From a virus: DNA of 33,613 nt. The position numbers and the translations under genes are program-made. Below, one piece after another: positions 12,551-20,911 of the stretch (within the stretch, counting starts at the first letter, position 1; the number at the start of each line of letters is the position of its first letter). The DNA is taken from positions 1 to 33,613 of IMG/VR virus record IMGVR_UViG_3300018009_000011. The stretch is one strand, 5' to 3'. The notes beneath the pieces are model-generated. The model was not told the DNA's origin and did not search any database. It was given only the letters and a program-made list of their open reading frames with translations.

Positions 12551-13932
12551 ATGAGGATCTGGTGCGGGCGTTCAGGATCATCGCGGTCGCGGCGGCGGTG
12601 CTTCTGTATTCCATTCTGGTGTGGTGGCTGGGCGGCGTGATGGCATCGCCAGTGCAACCCGCTGAGATCTACGTGGACGCGGACTTTCCGCCGGCGTTTC
12701 AACCCTTGTTTAAGCCGGCGAGGTACAAGGTCTTTTATGGCGGCCGCGGCGGGGCGAAGAGCTGGGCGTTTGCGCGCGCGCTGCTGCTGAGGGGTATGGA
12801 GGCGGGGCCGATCCGCTGGCTGTGCGCCCGGGAGACGCAGCGTTCGATCAAAGACAGCGTCCACCAGTTATTGCGCGACCAGATCGGGGAGCTGCATCTG
12901 GGCCAGTTCTATAAGGTGCAGGCGCATCGCATCATCGGCCTCAACGGCACGGAGTTCACGTTCGCGGGCCTCCGGCTGAACATCGACAACATCAAGTCGC
13001 TGGAGAGCTATGACGGCGTATGGGTGGAGGAGGCGCGCAATCTCAGCCAGGCTTCGCTGAACAAGCTGATCCCGACGATACGCAAAACTGGCTCGGAGCT
13101 GTGGTTCAGTTTCAATCCGGAGCTGGAGGACGATCCGGTTTTTAAGTATTTCGTGCGCAACACGCCGCCCCCGGAGGCGGTGGTGGTGAAGGTCAACTGG
13201 CGCCAGAATCCCTGGTTTCCGGAGGTTCTACTCAAAGAGATGAAACACCTACGGGAGACGGATCCGGTCTTGTGCGATCACATCTACGAGGGCGCCTGCG
13301 TCTCGATGGTGGAAGGCGCCATTTACGCGCAGCAGCTCACGGAGGCAGACGCCAGCGGGCGCATCAGCCGGGTGCCATACGACGCGACCAGGCCGGTGCA
13401 CACGTTCTGGGATCTGGGCGTCGACGACGCCACGGCGATCTGGTTCGTGCAGGAGTTTCCCTTCGAACACCGGGTGATTGATTACCTGGAGTCAACGGGT
13501 AAGGGTCTGCCGTGGTATCTCAAGGAGCTACAGGCGCGGCCGTACATTTACGGCACCGACTATCTTCCGCATGACGGGCGCGCGCGGCAGCTCGGCACCG
13601 GCAAATCGGTAGAGGAGCTCATGCGGCTGGCGGGTCGTCGGGTGGCGATCGTGCCACGGCTGGCTGTCTCTGACGGCATCAATGCGGCGCGGACCATCTT
13701 CGGCCAGTGCTTCTTCGACGGCGTGAAGTGCGAGGAGGGGCTGCATGCCCTTCGGAACTACCATTACGACATTATCGAGGAGCTGGGCGTGCGGACCAAG
13801 AAGCCGGTCCATGATTGGTCGAGTCACGGTGCGGACGCGTTTCGCACTTTCGCGGTGGGTATCAGGCCGGTAAAGCGCGACCCGCCTCGAGGCCAGCAGG
13901 AGCGGCCGGCGCGCGTGAGCGTATGGAGCTGA
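12547..13932 (+). CDS. Terminase large subunit
   Basis: This packaging ATPase-nuclease has 461 residues. Walker A is 'GGRGGAKS' (65-72), Walker B 'VWVEEA' (158-163), and the coupling/N-P motif is 'FSFNPELEDDPVFKYF'. The C-terminal RNase H-like nuclease includes 'TFWDLGVDDATAIWF' and the acidic 'DWSSHGADAFRTF'. The start is uncertain. GTG 12547 has an AGGA seven bases upstream and overlaps the previous stop, but adds 31 residues with a hydrophobic span ('IIAVAAAVLLYSILVWW'). ATG 12640 ('MASPVQPAEIYVD') gives the usual large-terminase front. Together with the small subunit it pumps DNA through the portal into the procapsid. Confidence 0.93.
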   Translation: MNEDLVRAFRIIAVAAAVLLYSILVWWLGGVMASPVQPAEIYVDADFPPAFQPLFKPARYKVFYGGRGGAKSWAFARALLLRGMEAGPIRWLCARETQRSIKDSVHQLLRDQIGELHLGQFYKVQAHRIIGLNGTEFTFAGLRLNIDNIKSLESYDGVWVEEARNLSQASLNKLIPTIRKTGSELWFSFNPELEDDPVFKYFVRNTPPPEAVVVKVNWRQNPWFPEVLLKEMKHLRETDPVLCDHIYEGACVSMVEGAIYAQQLTEADASGRISRVPYDATRPVHTFWDLGVDDATAIWFVQEFPFEHRVIDYLESTGKGLPWYLKELQARPYIYGTDYLPHDGRARQLGTGKSVEELMRLAGRRVAIVPRLAVSDGINAARTIFGQCFFDGVKCEEGLHALRNYHYDIIEELGVRTKKPVHDWSSHGADAFRTFAVGIRPVKRDPPRGQQERPARVSVWS

Positions 13933-13933
13933 C

Positions 13934-14001
13934 ATGAAATATCGAGCCAGGCCGGTCATTGTCGACCATCACCATGTTCAAGGTGGTGAACGGGCGCGTG
14001 G
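13934..14001 (+). pseudogene. Probable disrupted front of a small 'MKYR...' protein
   Basis: An ATG directly after the terminase stop opens 'MKYRARPVIVD', a start common to small phage proteins. The frame then turns to low-quality sequence, while 'FKVVNGRVDVG' continues in a second frame and 'SGIVDERHEAMAAVNGW' in the third. A single ancestral gene with two frame changes (near 13968 and near 14000) is a plausible reading, but not proven. Confidence 0.3.
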
Positions 14002-14166
14002 ATGTCGGCGTCGGGCATCGTGGACGAGCGACACGAGGCGATGGCCGCGGTTAACGGCTGGTCGCGGGAGAAGCCGGAAGGCTCGGCTGGAGCTGAACAC
14101 TCAGTGGAGCCTAAACAGACAGTGGAGGAGCGCCTGGCGGCGCTGGAGGCCAAGCTCAAGGGGTGA
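14002..14166 (+). CDS. Small protein with C-terminal coiled coil
   Basis: The frame encodes 54 residues: 'MSASGIVDERHEAMAAVNGW', a polar linker, then 'QTVEERLAALEAKLKG', a short coiled-coil end frequent in small phage proteins. It may be the distal part of the disrupted frame that starts at 13934. The next gene starts four bases after its stop. Confidence 0.45.
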   Translation: MSASGIVDERHEAMAAVNGWSREKPEGSAGAEHSVEPKQTVEERLAALEAKLKG

Positions 14167-14170
14167 AATC

Positions 14171-14368
14171 ATGCCGGCGTTGATGACTTATTCCGGTCTG
14201 GGGCAGGTTCCGGTCACCGAGCAGGATGTCGTGTCTCGGATGCATGAACTGCGGGACTGGGTGCAGGAGTACATCGGGCGCGGCGACGCGGAGAATGCAG
14301 GCCACTGGGCAGCTCGGACTGCACGGTGGGGGCTCACACTTTTAAGGTTGCGGGGCGAGCTGGAGTAA
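14171..14368 (+). CDS. Small hypothetical protein (65 residues)
   Basis: ATG is chosen because 'AAGGGG' lies 8-13 bases upstream, whereas the longer open frame above it is of shadow quality. The protein reads 'MPALMTYSGLGQVPVTEQDV' and then an amphipathic helix pair ('RMHELRDWVQEYIG', 'GHWAARTARWGLTLLRLRG'). No family is recognised. It belongs to the run of small genes between the terminase and the head genes. Confidence 0.55.
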   Translation: MPALMTYSGLGQVPVTEQDVVSRMHELRDWVQEYIGRGDAENAGHWAARTARWGLTLLRLRGELE

Positions 14369-14369
14369 C

Positions 14370-14573
14370 ATGCCGGCGTTTCTTGAGAAAAAGCTGAAGC
14401 GGGAATACGGCGCCAAGAGCGCGATCCCGTTCAAGATAATGAACGCGATCGGCGCCATGCACGGTTCGAAGGAAACTCGCAAGGGCGCCCAAATGGAGGC
14501 CAAGCACGAAGAGGATAGCCGGCTGAGTCCGGCCGCCGCGGCGCGGGTGCGTCGGAAAGCCAAGCTCACTTAG
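14370..14573 (+). CDS. Small basic phage protein (67 residues)
   Basis: The product begins 'MPAFLEKKLKREYGAKSAIP' and contains 'KIMNAIGAMHGSKETRKG', a lysine-rich pattern that recurs in small phage proteins ('EKKLKREYG...iPy.iMN..G...g.KET.kG'). It is probably a conserved virion or packaging-associated protein of unknown role. It starts two bases after the previous stop. Confidence 0.65.
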   Translation: MPAFLEKKLKREYGAKSAIPFKIMNAIGAMHGSKETRKGAQMEAKHEEDSRLSPAAAARVRRKAKLT

Positions 14574-14664
14574 GATGAACGTGACCGGGTGAGCGCCTGT
14601 GGAGCCGGCCCCTTGATTTATCTAGCCCCACAAACTTCGACGCGCCCTTATCAGGACCGAACTT

Positions 14665-14701
14665 CGGAGCCTTCCCAGATGTTCTTCAGGGACAGGCTCC
14701 G
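14665..14701 (+). other. Strong stem-loop upstream of the head operon
   Basis: CGGAGCCT-TCCC pairs with GGGA-c-AGGCTCCG around a 12-base loop: twelve pairs with one bulged C. It sits in the only sizeable non-coding gap (14574-14753) between the packaging genes and the head genes, 53 bases upstream of the next ATG. Possible roles are attenuation, RNA processing or mRNA protection. No clear promoter hexamers were found in the rest of the gap. Confidence 0.6.
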
Positions 14702-14753
14702 GTATCTATTCTCACGGCTGTTTTCAGGCTACCAATCTAAATGAGGAGTTTCA

Positions 14754-14996
14754 ATGCGAAAGAAAATCGTCAAGGTCGATAAGGCGTCGTTCCATGGGCA
14801 CTTGATGCTGGAGTTCGAAGACAACACCAAGCAGACCGTGTTCCGGGGCGATCACGAGGCTCACGACCCACAGGTCGGCGACCTGTGGCCACCGGAAGGG
14901 CACGAACATTTGCCGGCTGGCGTGGCGCCCGACAGCGGCCGCCTGGTAAAGTCCGCGACTCCGGTGCCAGCGGCGAAGAAGGGAAAGAAAGGCTAA
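14754..14996 (+). CDS. Small hypothetical head-operon protein
   Basis: This 80-residue protein with 'GAGGAG' in front of the ATG is the first gene of the long rightward morphogenesis operon. The front is beta-like ('MRKKIVKVDKASFHGHLMLE', 'NTKQTVFRGDHE'), followed by 'HDPQVGDLWPPEG' and a lysine/alanine tail. The function is unknown. Confidence 0.6.
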   Translation: MRKKIVKVDKASFHGHLMLEFEDNTKQTVFRGDHEAHDPQVGDLWPPEGHEHLPAGVAPDSGRLVKSATPVPAAKKGKKG

Positions 14997-15000
14997 CCCC

Positions 15001-15297
15001 ATGAACGACGAGACGGAACCAGGGACCGCGGCAGCGGCGCCAGAGGAGGCCGGCGGGAAGCTGAAGATTCGACGTCTGTCGATCGAGCCTGGCGACAACG
15101 GTGGGCACACCGTGGAGCATGACTATAAGCGCGTGGCCGTGACGCGCAAGGGGCGCATGAACAGTGGGCTCGATTACGAGCACCCGGAATCGAAGAGTTT
15201 TCCCATCGGCCCTGGTCAGGACCAGCAGCTGCTCGATCACATCGTGGAGCATCTCGGTCTGAAGGTGGGGAAGCACGCCGGGCCCAAGGGGGCATAG
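15001..15297 (+). CDS. Small hypothetical phage protein
   Basis: The product has 98 residues: an acidic, Ala-rich N-terminus, then 'LKIRRLSIEPGDNGGHTVEH', a strand-turn-strand pattern seen in many small phage proteins (I..l.IerA.NGG..V.H), and a C-terminal helix 'QQLLDHIVEHLGLK'. The stop abuts the next ATG. Probably a conserved accessory virion protein; the role is unknown. Confidence 0.6.
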   Translation: MNDETEPGTAAAAPEEAGGKLKIRRLSIEPGDNGGHTVEHDYKRVAVTRKGRMNSGLDYEHPESKSFPIGPGQDQQLLDHIVEHLGLKVGKHAGPKGA

Positions 15298-15930
15298 ATG
15301 TCAATTCGGCAGCCAGAGGAGACGCGCGCAGTGAATCGGCTCCTGCGGAATGCTGGTCTGCCTCCGCTGGAGGCTGGCACCGGGCTGCTGGAGTGTCTCG
15401 GGCGCCTGGTGGAGGATCACGAGCATTTTCGGTCGCTGGTGATCCGCTGCGAACCGGAGGAGCGCGCGGCCATGTATGACTCGATGAAGCCATACGTGCG
15501 GTTTCGGTTGCACCCGCTGGAGTGGTATATCGCGCGCAGTAAGGAGATGGCGGACGCTGAAGGCCTCCCCACTCTGGAAGCGGACGGGTCGATCAAATGG
15601 CCAGGTCCGGATCCGAGCCAGGCGGATATTGCGGCCTCGCAGGCCTCGACCAGCGATCTGTTCGCGATTCAGAAAGATGGGAACGTCGATCTGGTCGCGG
15701 CGGGCAATGATGCGAATGTGGCGCAGAATGCGGTGAATGCTGCGTTCGCCAAGGAAGTGCTCACGTTGGTGTGCCGCGGGTGCACGAGGCAGGAGCAGTT
15801 CCTGGGCGATACCAAAGACGACGCAGTGATCAACGCCAGGCTGGCGGGCTGGGTCACGTTCGCTCGGGAGGATGGCAGTCGGTGCGACATCTGTCCGGAC
15901 TGTCCTGCCACGCGGAAGAAGATCAGCTGA
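15298..15930 (+). CDS. Hypothetical phage protein with C-terminal zinc motif
   Basis: This 210-residue protein has a helical N-terminal half ('RAVNRLLRNAGLPPLEAGTG', 'MYDSMKPYVRFRLHPLEWYI'). The C-terminal third has CxxC pairs separated by about 35 residues ('LVCRGCTRQEQF' and 'SRCDICPDCPA'), consistent with one zinc ribbon. It directly follows the previous stop and precedes the portal region. The family is not named; proteins of this layout are found beside portal genes in soil phage sequences as far as can be recalled. Confidence 0.65.
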   Translation: MSIRQPEETRAVNRLLRNAGLPPLEAGTGLLECLGRLVEDHEHFRSLVIRCEPEERAAMYDSMKPYVRFRLHPLEWYIARSKEMADAEGLPTLEADGSIKWPGPDPSQADIAASQASTSDLFAIQKDGNVDLVAAGNDANVAQNAVNAAFAKEVLTLVCRGCTRQEQFLGDTKDDAVINARLAGWVTFAREDGSRCDICPDCPATRKKIS

Positions 15931-16198
15931 TCTCGGCGCGGATGTTCGGCCAACACAAAGTCTTCGACGTGGAGCGGCCCCCTGAAGCGGAACACCGGGC
16001 TCGGCTTATTGGACACGAATGTGAACGTGCCCGGGTGGAAGGCCGCCGGGTGGAAAGCGGGCGGCATAATCGGCCGGGCGGTTCTGCACGGGACCACGAC
16101 ATGGATTGGTTTCGGGATCTCCGGGGCAGCCAGGCAGGCAGCGACGGCAGCGAAGAAGTTTCGACGGTTCAGTAGCAGCACTCCCCCACAGTAACCCA
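15931..16198. other. Ambiguous gap before the portal gene
   Basis: All three plus frames are open for long runs, with no good start or domain. On the plus strand, a TTG frame at 16009-16194 reads 'MDTNVNVPGWKAAGWKAGGI'. On the minus strand, a frame starting at 16199 contains 'LNRRNFFAAVAACLAAP', which resembles a Tat leader, but it stays open to 15669 and so runs antisense through the preceding gene. Neither is firm. Confidence 0.35.
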
Positions 16199-18400
16199 AT
16201 GGACGAAGAACTCAACAGAGCAGAAGAGAGCGAGCTCGAAGGGCCCGACCGCCAGGGCGGCGGTTCGGCTGAAGATCGCGACTCTGCCGGCGACATGGAG
16301 CTGCTGCAGGAGATCCGCGAAAACTACGAGTATGCCAACCAGTACTGGGAGGCTGCGCGTAAAGAGCGCGCGATCGACATGCGCTATTTGGCGAGCGATC
16401 CCTGGGAGAAGGCAGACAAGCAGGAGCGCGAGGACACCCATCGGCCGGCGATCAACCACGACGAGCTGAACCAGTACGTGTTCCAGTTCGTGAACAACCT
16501 CCGGCAGAATAAGCGCGGCATCAAGGTTGAGCCTCGAGGGAACGGCGCCAGCGACAAGACCGCGGAGCTGCGGCAGGATATCGTTCGCACCGTCGAGTAC
16601 CGGTCCAAGGCGCAGTCGGCGTACCTGCGCGCTGGGCAGGACATGGCGGAGGGCTCTTATGGGTTCTTCCGGGTCGCGCGCAAGTACGTGCTCTCGAATC
16701 CGGCGCCCGACGATCCGCGCGCGTGGGACCAGGAGATCTCGATCCGGACCATTCCGAATCCGGACAGCGTGCTCTATGATCCCGATTGCAAGGAGCCGGA
16801 CTGGTGTGACGCCAGTTTCTGTTTCGTCTTGGAACCGATGTCCACGGAGGCCTTCAAGCGGCGCTGGCCGCGGGCGCGGAAAACGGATTTCACCGCGCAG
16901 GACATGCAGGTCGCGAAGAACTGGATCACGGACAAAACCGTTCTCGTCGCGGAGTACTGGAAGGTCAAGGTCACCGAGACAGTAATCCGCAAAGGCGGCC
17001 GGAAGCGGCGGGGTGAGAACAAGGTCGTTCTTCAGTACATGACGAACGGGGTCGAGATTCTCGACGAAGAGGAGCAGCTCGGCGAAGAGATCCCGATTCC
17101 GGTCATGGTGGGTCTGGAGCGGTATCGCGAGGCGGAGGGCGTCGGCGTTAAACGCGAGCTCATCTCGCTGCCGCGGTTCGCGCGGGATCCGCAGATGTCA
17201 CTGGCATACCTGTGCTCTCAGGAGATGGAGGAGGCGGGGATGTCGCCGAAGACTCCCGTCATCGGCTACACCGGCCAGTTTGTGACGGACTTGGCGGCGT
17301 GGAAGACCGCGAACAAGGTACCGCACGCCTTTCTGCAGGTGGATCCGGTTGCGGATCCGCTGAACCCCACGCAGGTGCTGGGGCTCCCGCAGTGGCAGCA
17401 GTTCACTCCGAATTTCCAGGAATACGAAATCGCGAAAGACAGCTGTCGGCGGGCGATTCAGGCGGCGATGGGCATCAGCCCGCTGCCCACCGCGGCGCAG
17501 CGGAACAACGAGAAGAGCGGGATAGCACTGGAGCAGATCGCGGACAGCGAGGCGGTTGGTAGTTATCACTTCGTCGAGGGTTACGAGCGGGGTGTCGAGC
17601 GGGGGGGGCGCATCGTGGATTCGTGGATCAAGCAGATCTACGACAGCGAGGACCGGGAGATGGGTCTGCACCAGGCCGACGATAAGCGGCGCGTCGTGCG
17701 GCTGAACACGGCGGAGCCGTATGTGGACGAGAAGACCGGGAAGACCGAGCAGCATGTGATCGGCGACGAAGAGCACGATGTCACGATCTCGACCGGCCCG
17801 TCGATGCGTTCGCAGCGGGACGCGGTGGACCACTTCCTGGATTCGCTGATTCAGAATCTAAAGAACCTTCCGGTGGCGCCGGCGGCGGCCGCCAAGCTGC
17901 TTGCGCTGGCGATCCAGATGAAGGATCTAGGCCCGCAGGGCGACCAGATGGCGGAAATTATTTCGCCATCGGATACCGACTCATCGCAGCAGCTCCAGGG
18001 AATGCAGCAGCAGGCCCAGCAGCAGGCGGTGCTCCTGCAGCAGATGCAAGCCCAGCTCCAGCAGCTACAGCTCGAAAAGCAAGGGCGCGTCGTAGACAAC
18101 GAGTACCGCATTCAGCTGGAAAAGCTGAAGATCGAGGCCACCGCGGCCGCGGCGGAGATCAACACCAAGGCGCAGAACCTCGAGGAGCGAATGAAATTCG
18201 TGGAGGATCTCTGGGCGCAACTGCACGGCCAGGCGCACGACGCCGGCATGCAGGCGCAGGAGCAGGCGCACGAGCAGGGTATGGCACAGCAGCAACAGGA
18301 GGCGGCTGCAGCGGCCGCGGCGCAGGCGCCTGGGCAAGGACAGCCCCCCGGCCCGGCGAGCGCACAGCAAGGCCCCACGCCTCCGTACATCAAGCTTTAG
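16199..18400 (+). CDS. Portal protein, P22 gp1-like
   Basis: This 733-residue protein starts at 'MDEELNRAEESE'; upstream in-frame codons are basic and shadow-like. The core matches the P22-type portal family: 'RPAINHDELNQYVFQFVNNL', 'NKRGIKVEPRG', 'GSYGFFRVARKYV', 'DPDCKEPDWCDASFCF' and 'STEAFKRRWP', then 'AAMGISPLP' and 'NEKSGIALEQI'. Residues about 595-733 are Gln/Ala-rich helices ('QQLQGMQQQAQQQAVLLQQM'), equivalent to the P22 helical barrel. A dodecamer at one vertex would dock the terminase and later the gp4-like connector. The length is similar to P22 gp1 (725). Confidence 0.92.
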   Translation: MDEELNRAEESELEGPDRQGGGSAEDRDSAGDMELLQEIRENYEYANQYWEAARKERAIDMRYLASDPWEKADKQEREDTHRPAINHDELNQYVFQFVNNLRQNKRGIKVEPRGNGASDKTAELRQDIVRTVEYRSKAQSAYLRAGQDMAEGSYGFFRVARKYVLSNPAPDDPRAWDQEISIRTIPNPDSVLYDPDCKEPDWCDASFCFVLEPMSTEAFKRRWPRARKTDFTAQDMQVAKNWITDKTVLVAEYWKVKVTETVIRKGGRKRRGENKVVLQYMTNGVEILDEEEQLGEEIPIPVMVGLERYREAEGVGVKRELISLPRFARDPQMSLAYLCSQEMEEAGMSPKTPVIGYTGQFVTDLAAWKTANKVPHAFLQVDPVADPLNPTQVLGLPQWQQFTPNFQEYEIAKDSCRRAIQAAMGISPLPTAAQRNNEKSGIALEQIADSEAVGSYHFVEGYERGVERGGRIVDSWIKQIYDSEDREMGLHQADDKRRVVRLNTAEPYVDEKTGKTEQHVIGDEEHDVTISTGPSMRSQRDAVDHFLDSLIQNLKNLPVAPAAAAKLLALAIQMKDLGPQGDQMAEIISPSDTDSSQQLQGMQQQAQQQAVLLQQMQAQLQQLQLEKQGRVVDNEYRIQLEKLKIEATAAAAEINTKAQNLEERMKFVEDLWAQLHGQAHDAGMQAQEQAHEQGMAQQQQEAAAAAAAQAPGQGQPPGPASAQQGPTPPYIKL

Positions 18401-18442
18401 CAGCATCGCCGGCGCCGAGCGAATCGGGCACACAAACTCTTT

Positions 18443-19591
18443 ATGGCAACCGAAACACCGACAGAGTCAGCAGCACCGGCGGAGTCGTCGTCCGCTCCGA
18501 TTGAGATCCCTTCCGGGGAGGCCTATACCGCCTGGCGCATGACGGGCAAGCTGCCCGCCGCCAAGCCGGCCGCTCCCGCTAAGGGAACGTCGACAAACGA
18601 GGGCTCGGCCCCCTCATCAGATTCCAGCGCTGGCGGCACGCCGCCGGCGGAAAACTCTGCTCCCGCCTCGGAAGCGGGTAAACCAATTCAGGAGAAGGGC
18701 AAGCCTCGGAGTAGCGCGGACACGCGTCTCACCGAGCTGCTCAATGACTTACGCGAGGCCGGCTTGACGCCGACCGAGCTGAAGACCTTCCGGCAAACGT
18801 TCCAACGGACGCAGCCGCCAGCCGCCGCCGCTCCTGCAGCACCAGGGGCAACAGAGCAAACTGTAAAGCCGGCGCCACCTGGCGATGGGCCTCCGGTTGA
18901 GCCGAAAGAAGAGGACTTCAAAACCTTCGGGGAGTTCCGCGCTGCCGAGCGCAAGTACTACAAGGAGCTCACCGAATACACGGTGCGCCACGAATTGCAG
19001 TCAAGGGACGAGCAGCGGGCGCAGGAAGCCTCTCAGGCAACGGTGCGCGAAAAGATGGAAGAGGCCCGGGGTCGCTACGGCGACGAGGGCACAGCGACCA
19101 TCAGTGCGGCCGCGCGGGCTCTCGCAGGCAACGGTAAGGATCTGCCCGCGACGATTCCGCAGCAGGTCATCGGGTTGATTAACGATTCGCCGGTATGGCC
19201 GGATTTACTGTACACGCTGGGCGGCAAGGCCGAGGACCTGGCGGCGTTCGTGCATCTGGCGCAGACCAATCCAGGGGAGGCGATCAGGAAGATCGTCGCC
19301 ATGGAACAGCTCATCACGGTTGAGCTGGCGAAGGCTAAGAGCGGCGCTGGCGAAGGCGGCGAAGGCGGCGAGGGCACTCCTGTAGAGGGAACGCCCGGCC
19401 GCGATGCTTCCGGCAAGTTTCTCAAACCTCCTGAAAAACGACAATCCCAGGCCCCACCTCCAGCACACGAGGTGAGTGGGCGTGGCGCGGCGCCTCCGGA
19501 TGCGGAGGCGAGTGCCACCAAGAACAACGACTTTCGTGCTCTCAAGCGTATATGGGACGCCAAGGAGCTCGCGAAACGTCGCGGGAGATAA
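18443..19591 (+). CDS. Putative scaffolding protein
   Basis: This 382-residue, hydrophilic, mostly helical protein sits between portal and coat genes, where P22 has its scaffold gp8. Residues about 21-38 hold 'IPSGEAYTAWRMTGKLP', 40-95 are a Pro/Ala/Ser-rich linker, about 95-120 a helix ('RLTELLNDLREAGLTPTEL'), 150-330 long charged helices, and the basic C-terminus ('NDFRALKRIWDAKELAKRRG') is of the kind that contacts coat protein. It would direct procapsid assembly and then leave. The assignment rests on position and composition. Confidence 0.75.
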   Translation: MATETPTESAAPAESSSAPIEIPSGEAYTAWRMTGKLPAAKPAAPAKGTSTNEGSAPSSDSSAGGTPPAENSAPASEAGKPIQEKGKPRSSADTRLTELLNDLREAGLTPTELKTFRQTFQRTQPPAAAAPAAPGATEQTVKPAPPGDGPPVEPKEEDFKTFGEFRAAERKYYKELTEYTVRHELQSRDEQRAQEASQATVREKMEEARGRYGDEGTATISAAARALAGNGKDLPATIPQQVIGLINDSPVWPDLLYTLGGKAEDLAAFVHLAQTNPGEAIRKIVAMEQLITVELAKAKSGAGEGGEGGEGTPVEGTPGRDASGKFLKPPEKRQSQAPPPAHEVSGRGAAPPDAEASATKNNDFRALKRIWDAKELAKRRGR

Positions 19592-19595
19592 GTAA

Positions 19596-20849
19596 GTGCC
19601 GAATCAATACCTGAACACCAATTGGGTGTGCATGAAAATCCTCCGGCGCCTGGTCAACAGGCTGGAGGTAACGGAGTACTTCGATCGGGACTGGGAGGGC
19701 GAATTCGAGCGAGAGTTCGCGCCCGGTGCCAACATCACGGTGAAGTTCCCACAGCGGTTCACTGTGACGGACGGCATGGGTTACCAGCCGCGGCCGCTGA
19801 ACCGCATTTCCACCACGATCTCTCTGGATCAGTGGCTGCAGGTGGCGTTCGAATGGGACGACTACGAGCGCGCGGTGAAGTTGGAGCGGTCGGAGGAGGA
19901 GTTGGAGGAGAATTATTTCGATCCTGCCGGCGACGCCTTCGCGCAGGAGTACGACTCGCGTTGCGCGCAGTTTGCATATCAGAACGCCTCGCAGGTCACT
20001 GGTGTGTTGGGTACGGATCCGACGACCGTCGGTTTCTTTTATGCTGCACGGCGGCTGTTGAAAGAGATGGCATGCCCGCCTGGGAAGCGCGGGGCCATGA
20101 TCAGCTCGTCCGCGATGTACAACCTGGGCGCCGCCACGGGCGCGGGTTCGATCGTCACCATGTTCCACCCGGATGACGAAGTGACGCGCATGTTCAAAGA
20201 AGGCTCGATTGGCAAGGTTGCCGGCTTCTCGGCATTCGAATCGAATTCCCTGTGGTCGCACACGGCGGGCCACTGGGCTGGTGCGGTAACGGTTTACGGA
20301 TCCGGCCAGAGTGGCACTTCGCTGGTGATCACGGCTAGTGCCGGCGACACCTTCAAGGTGGGCGACAAGTTCAGCGTGCTGGCGGTCAACCGCGTCAATC
20401 CGATGACTAAACGATTGGCGGGGCCGGCCACAGTGCGCAGCTTCACGATCACGCAGGCTCTCACCGCGGTCGGTGGCGCCGGCGCGGACACAATTAACTT
20501 CCTGCCGCCGCTGTATGGACCGGGCAGCGATTATCAGAACGTCGACGCACTGCCGCTGACCACTGCGGCACTGACGTTGTGGCCGGGCACAAACGCTCCC
20601 AACGACAAGGTGGGAACGGTCGGGCTGGCTCTTTCTCGGTTCGCGTTCGCTCTGGTTTCCGCGAAGTTGTACCTGCCGAAGGCGGTTGAATCGGCCGGCC
20701 AGGCGCGGGATCCGGATACGAAGATCGCGATCCGCAAGGTCAAGGTATGGGATGGCATGCGGTCGATGGAGATTAATCGTATGGACTCCCTCATGGGCAC
20801 TGGCAATCTGTATCAGGATGCCGGGGCGGTGGCGCTGGCCTGCGCCTAG
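19596..20849 (+). CDS. Major capsid protein, P22 coat (gp5)-like
   Basis: This 417-residue protein starts at GTG, four bases after the scaffold stop. Typical P22-coat features are the front 'ILRRLVNRLEVTEYFDRDWE', 'GANITVKFPQRFTVTDG', 'RISTTISLDQWLQVAFEWDD', 'CPPGKRGAMISSSAMYNL', 'GKVAGFSAFESNSLW', and a C-terminal beta region ending in 'KVWDGMRSMEINRMDSLMG'. The length is close to P22 gp5 (430). It adopts the HK97 fold with an inserted domain and forms the icosahedral shell. It is the most abundant virion protein and the best marker of the lineage. Confidence 0.93.
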   Translation: MPNQYLNTNWVCMKILRRLVNRLEVTEYFDRDWEGEFEREFAPGANITVKFPQRFTVTDGMGYQPRPLNRISTTISLDQWLQVAFEWDDYERAVKLERSEEELEENYFDPAGDAFAQEYDSRCAQFAYQNASQVTGVLGTDPTTVGFFYAARRLLKEMACPPGKRGAMISSSAMYNLGAATGAGSIVTMFHPDDEVTRMFKEGSIGKVAGFSAFESNSLWSHTAGHWAGAVTVYGSGQSGTSLVITASAGDTFKVGDKFSVLAVNRVNPMTKRLAGPATVRSFTITQALTAVGGAGADTINFLPPLYGPGSDYQNVDALPLTTAALTLWPGTNAPNDKVGTVGLALSRFAFALVSAKLYLPKAVESAGQARDPDTKIAIRKVKVWDGMRSMEINRMDSLMGTGNLYQDAGAVALACA

Positions 20850-20857
20850 CGTAAGCG

Positions 20858-20881
20858 GGGGCCGGATCCGCTGGCCCCTTT
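20858..20881 (+). terminator. Terminator-like hairpin after the coat gene
   Basis: GGGGCC and GGCCCC pair around nine bases, followed by TTTCT. An alternative AGCGG/CCGCT pairing overlaps it. It begins nine bases after the coat stop and could cut coat transcripts so that the coat gene is the most highly expressed, with read-through to the tail genes. Confidence 0.5.
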
Positions 20882-20911
20882 CTCAAATTCCAAACAGGAA
20901 GACAAATCTCA

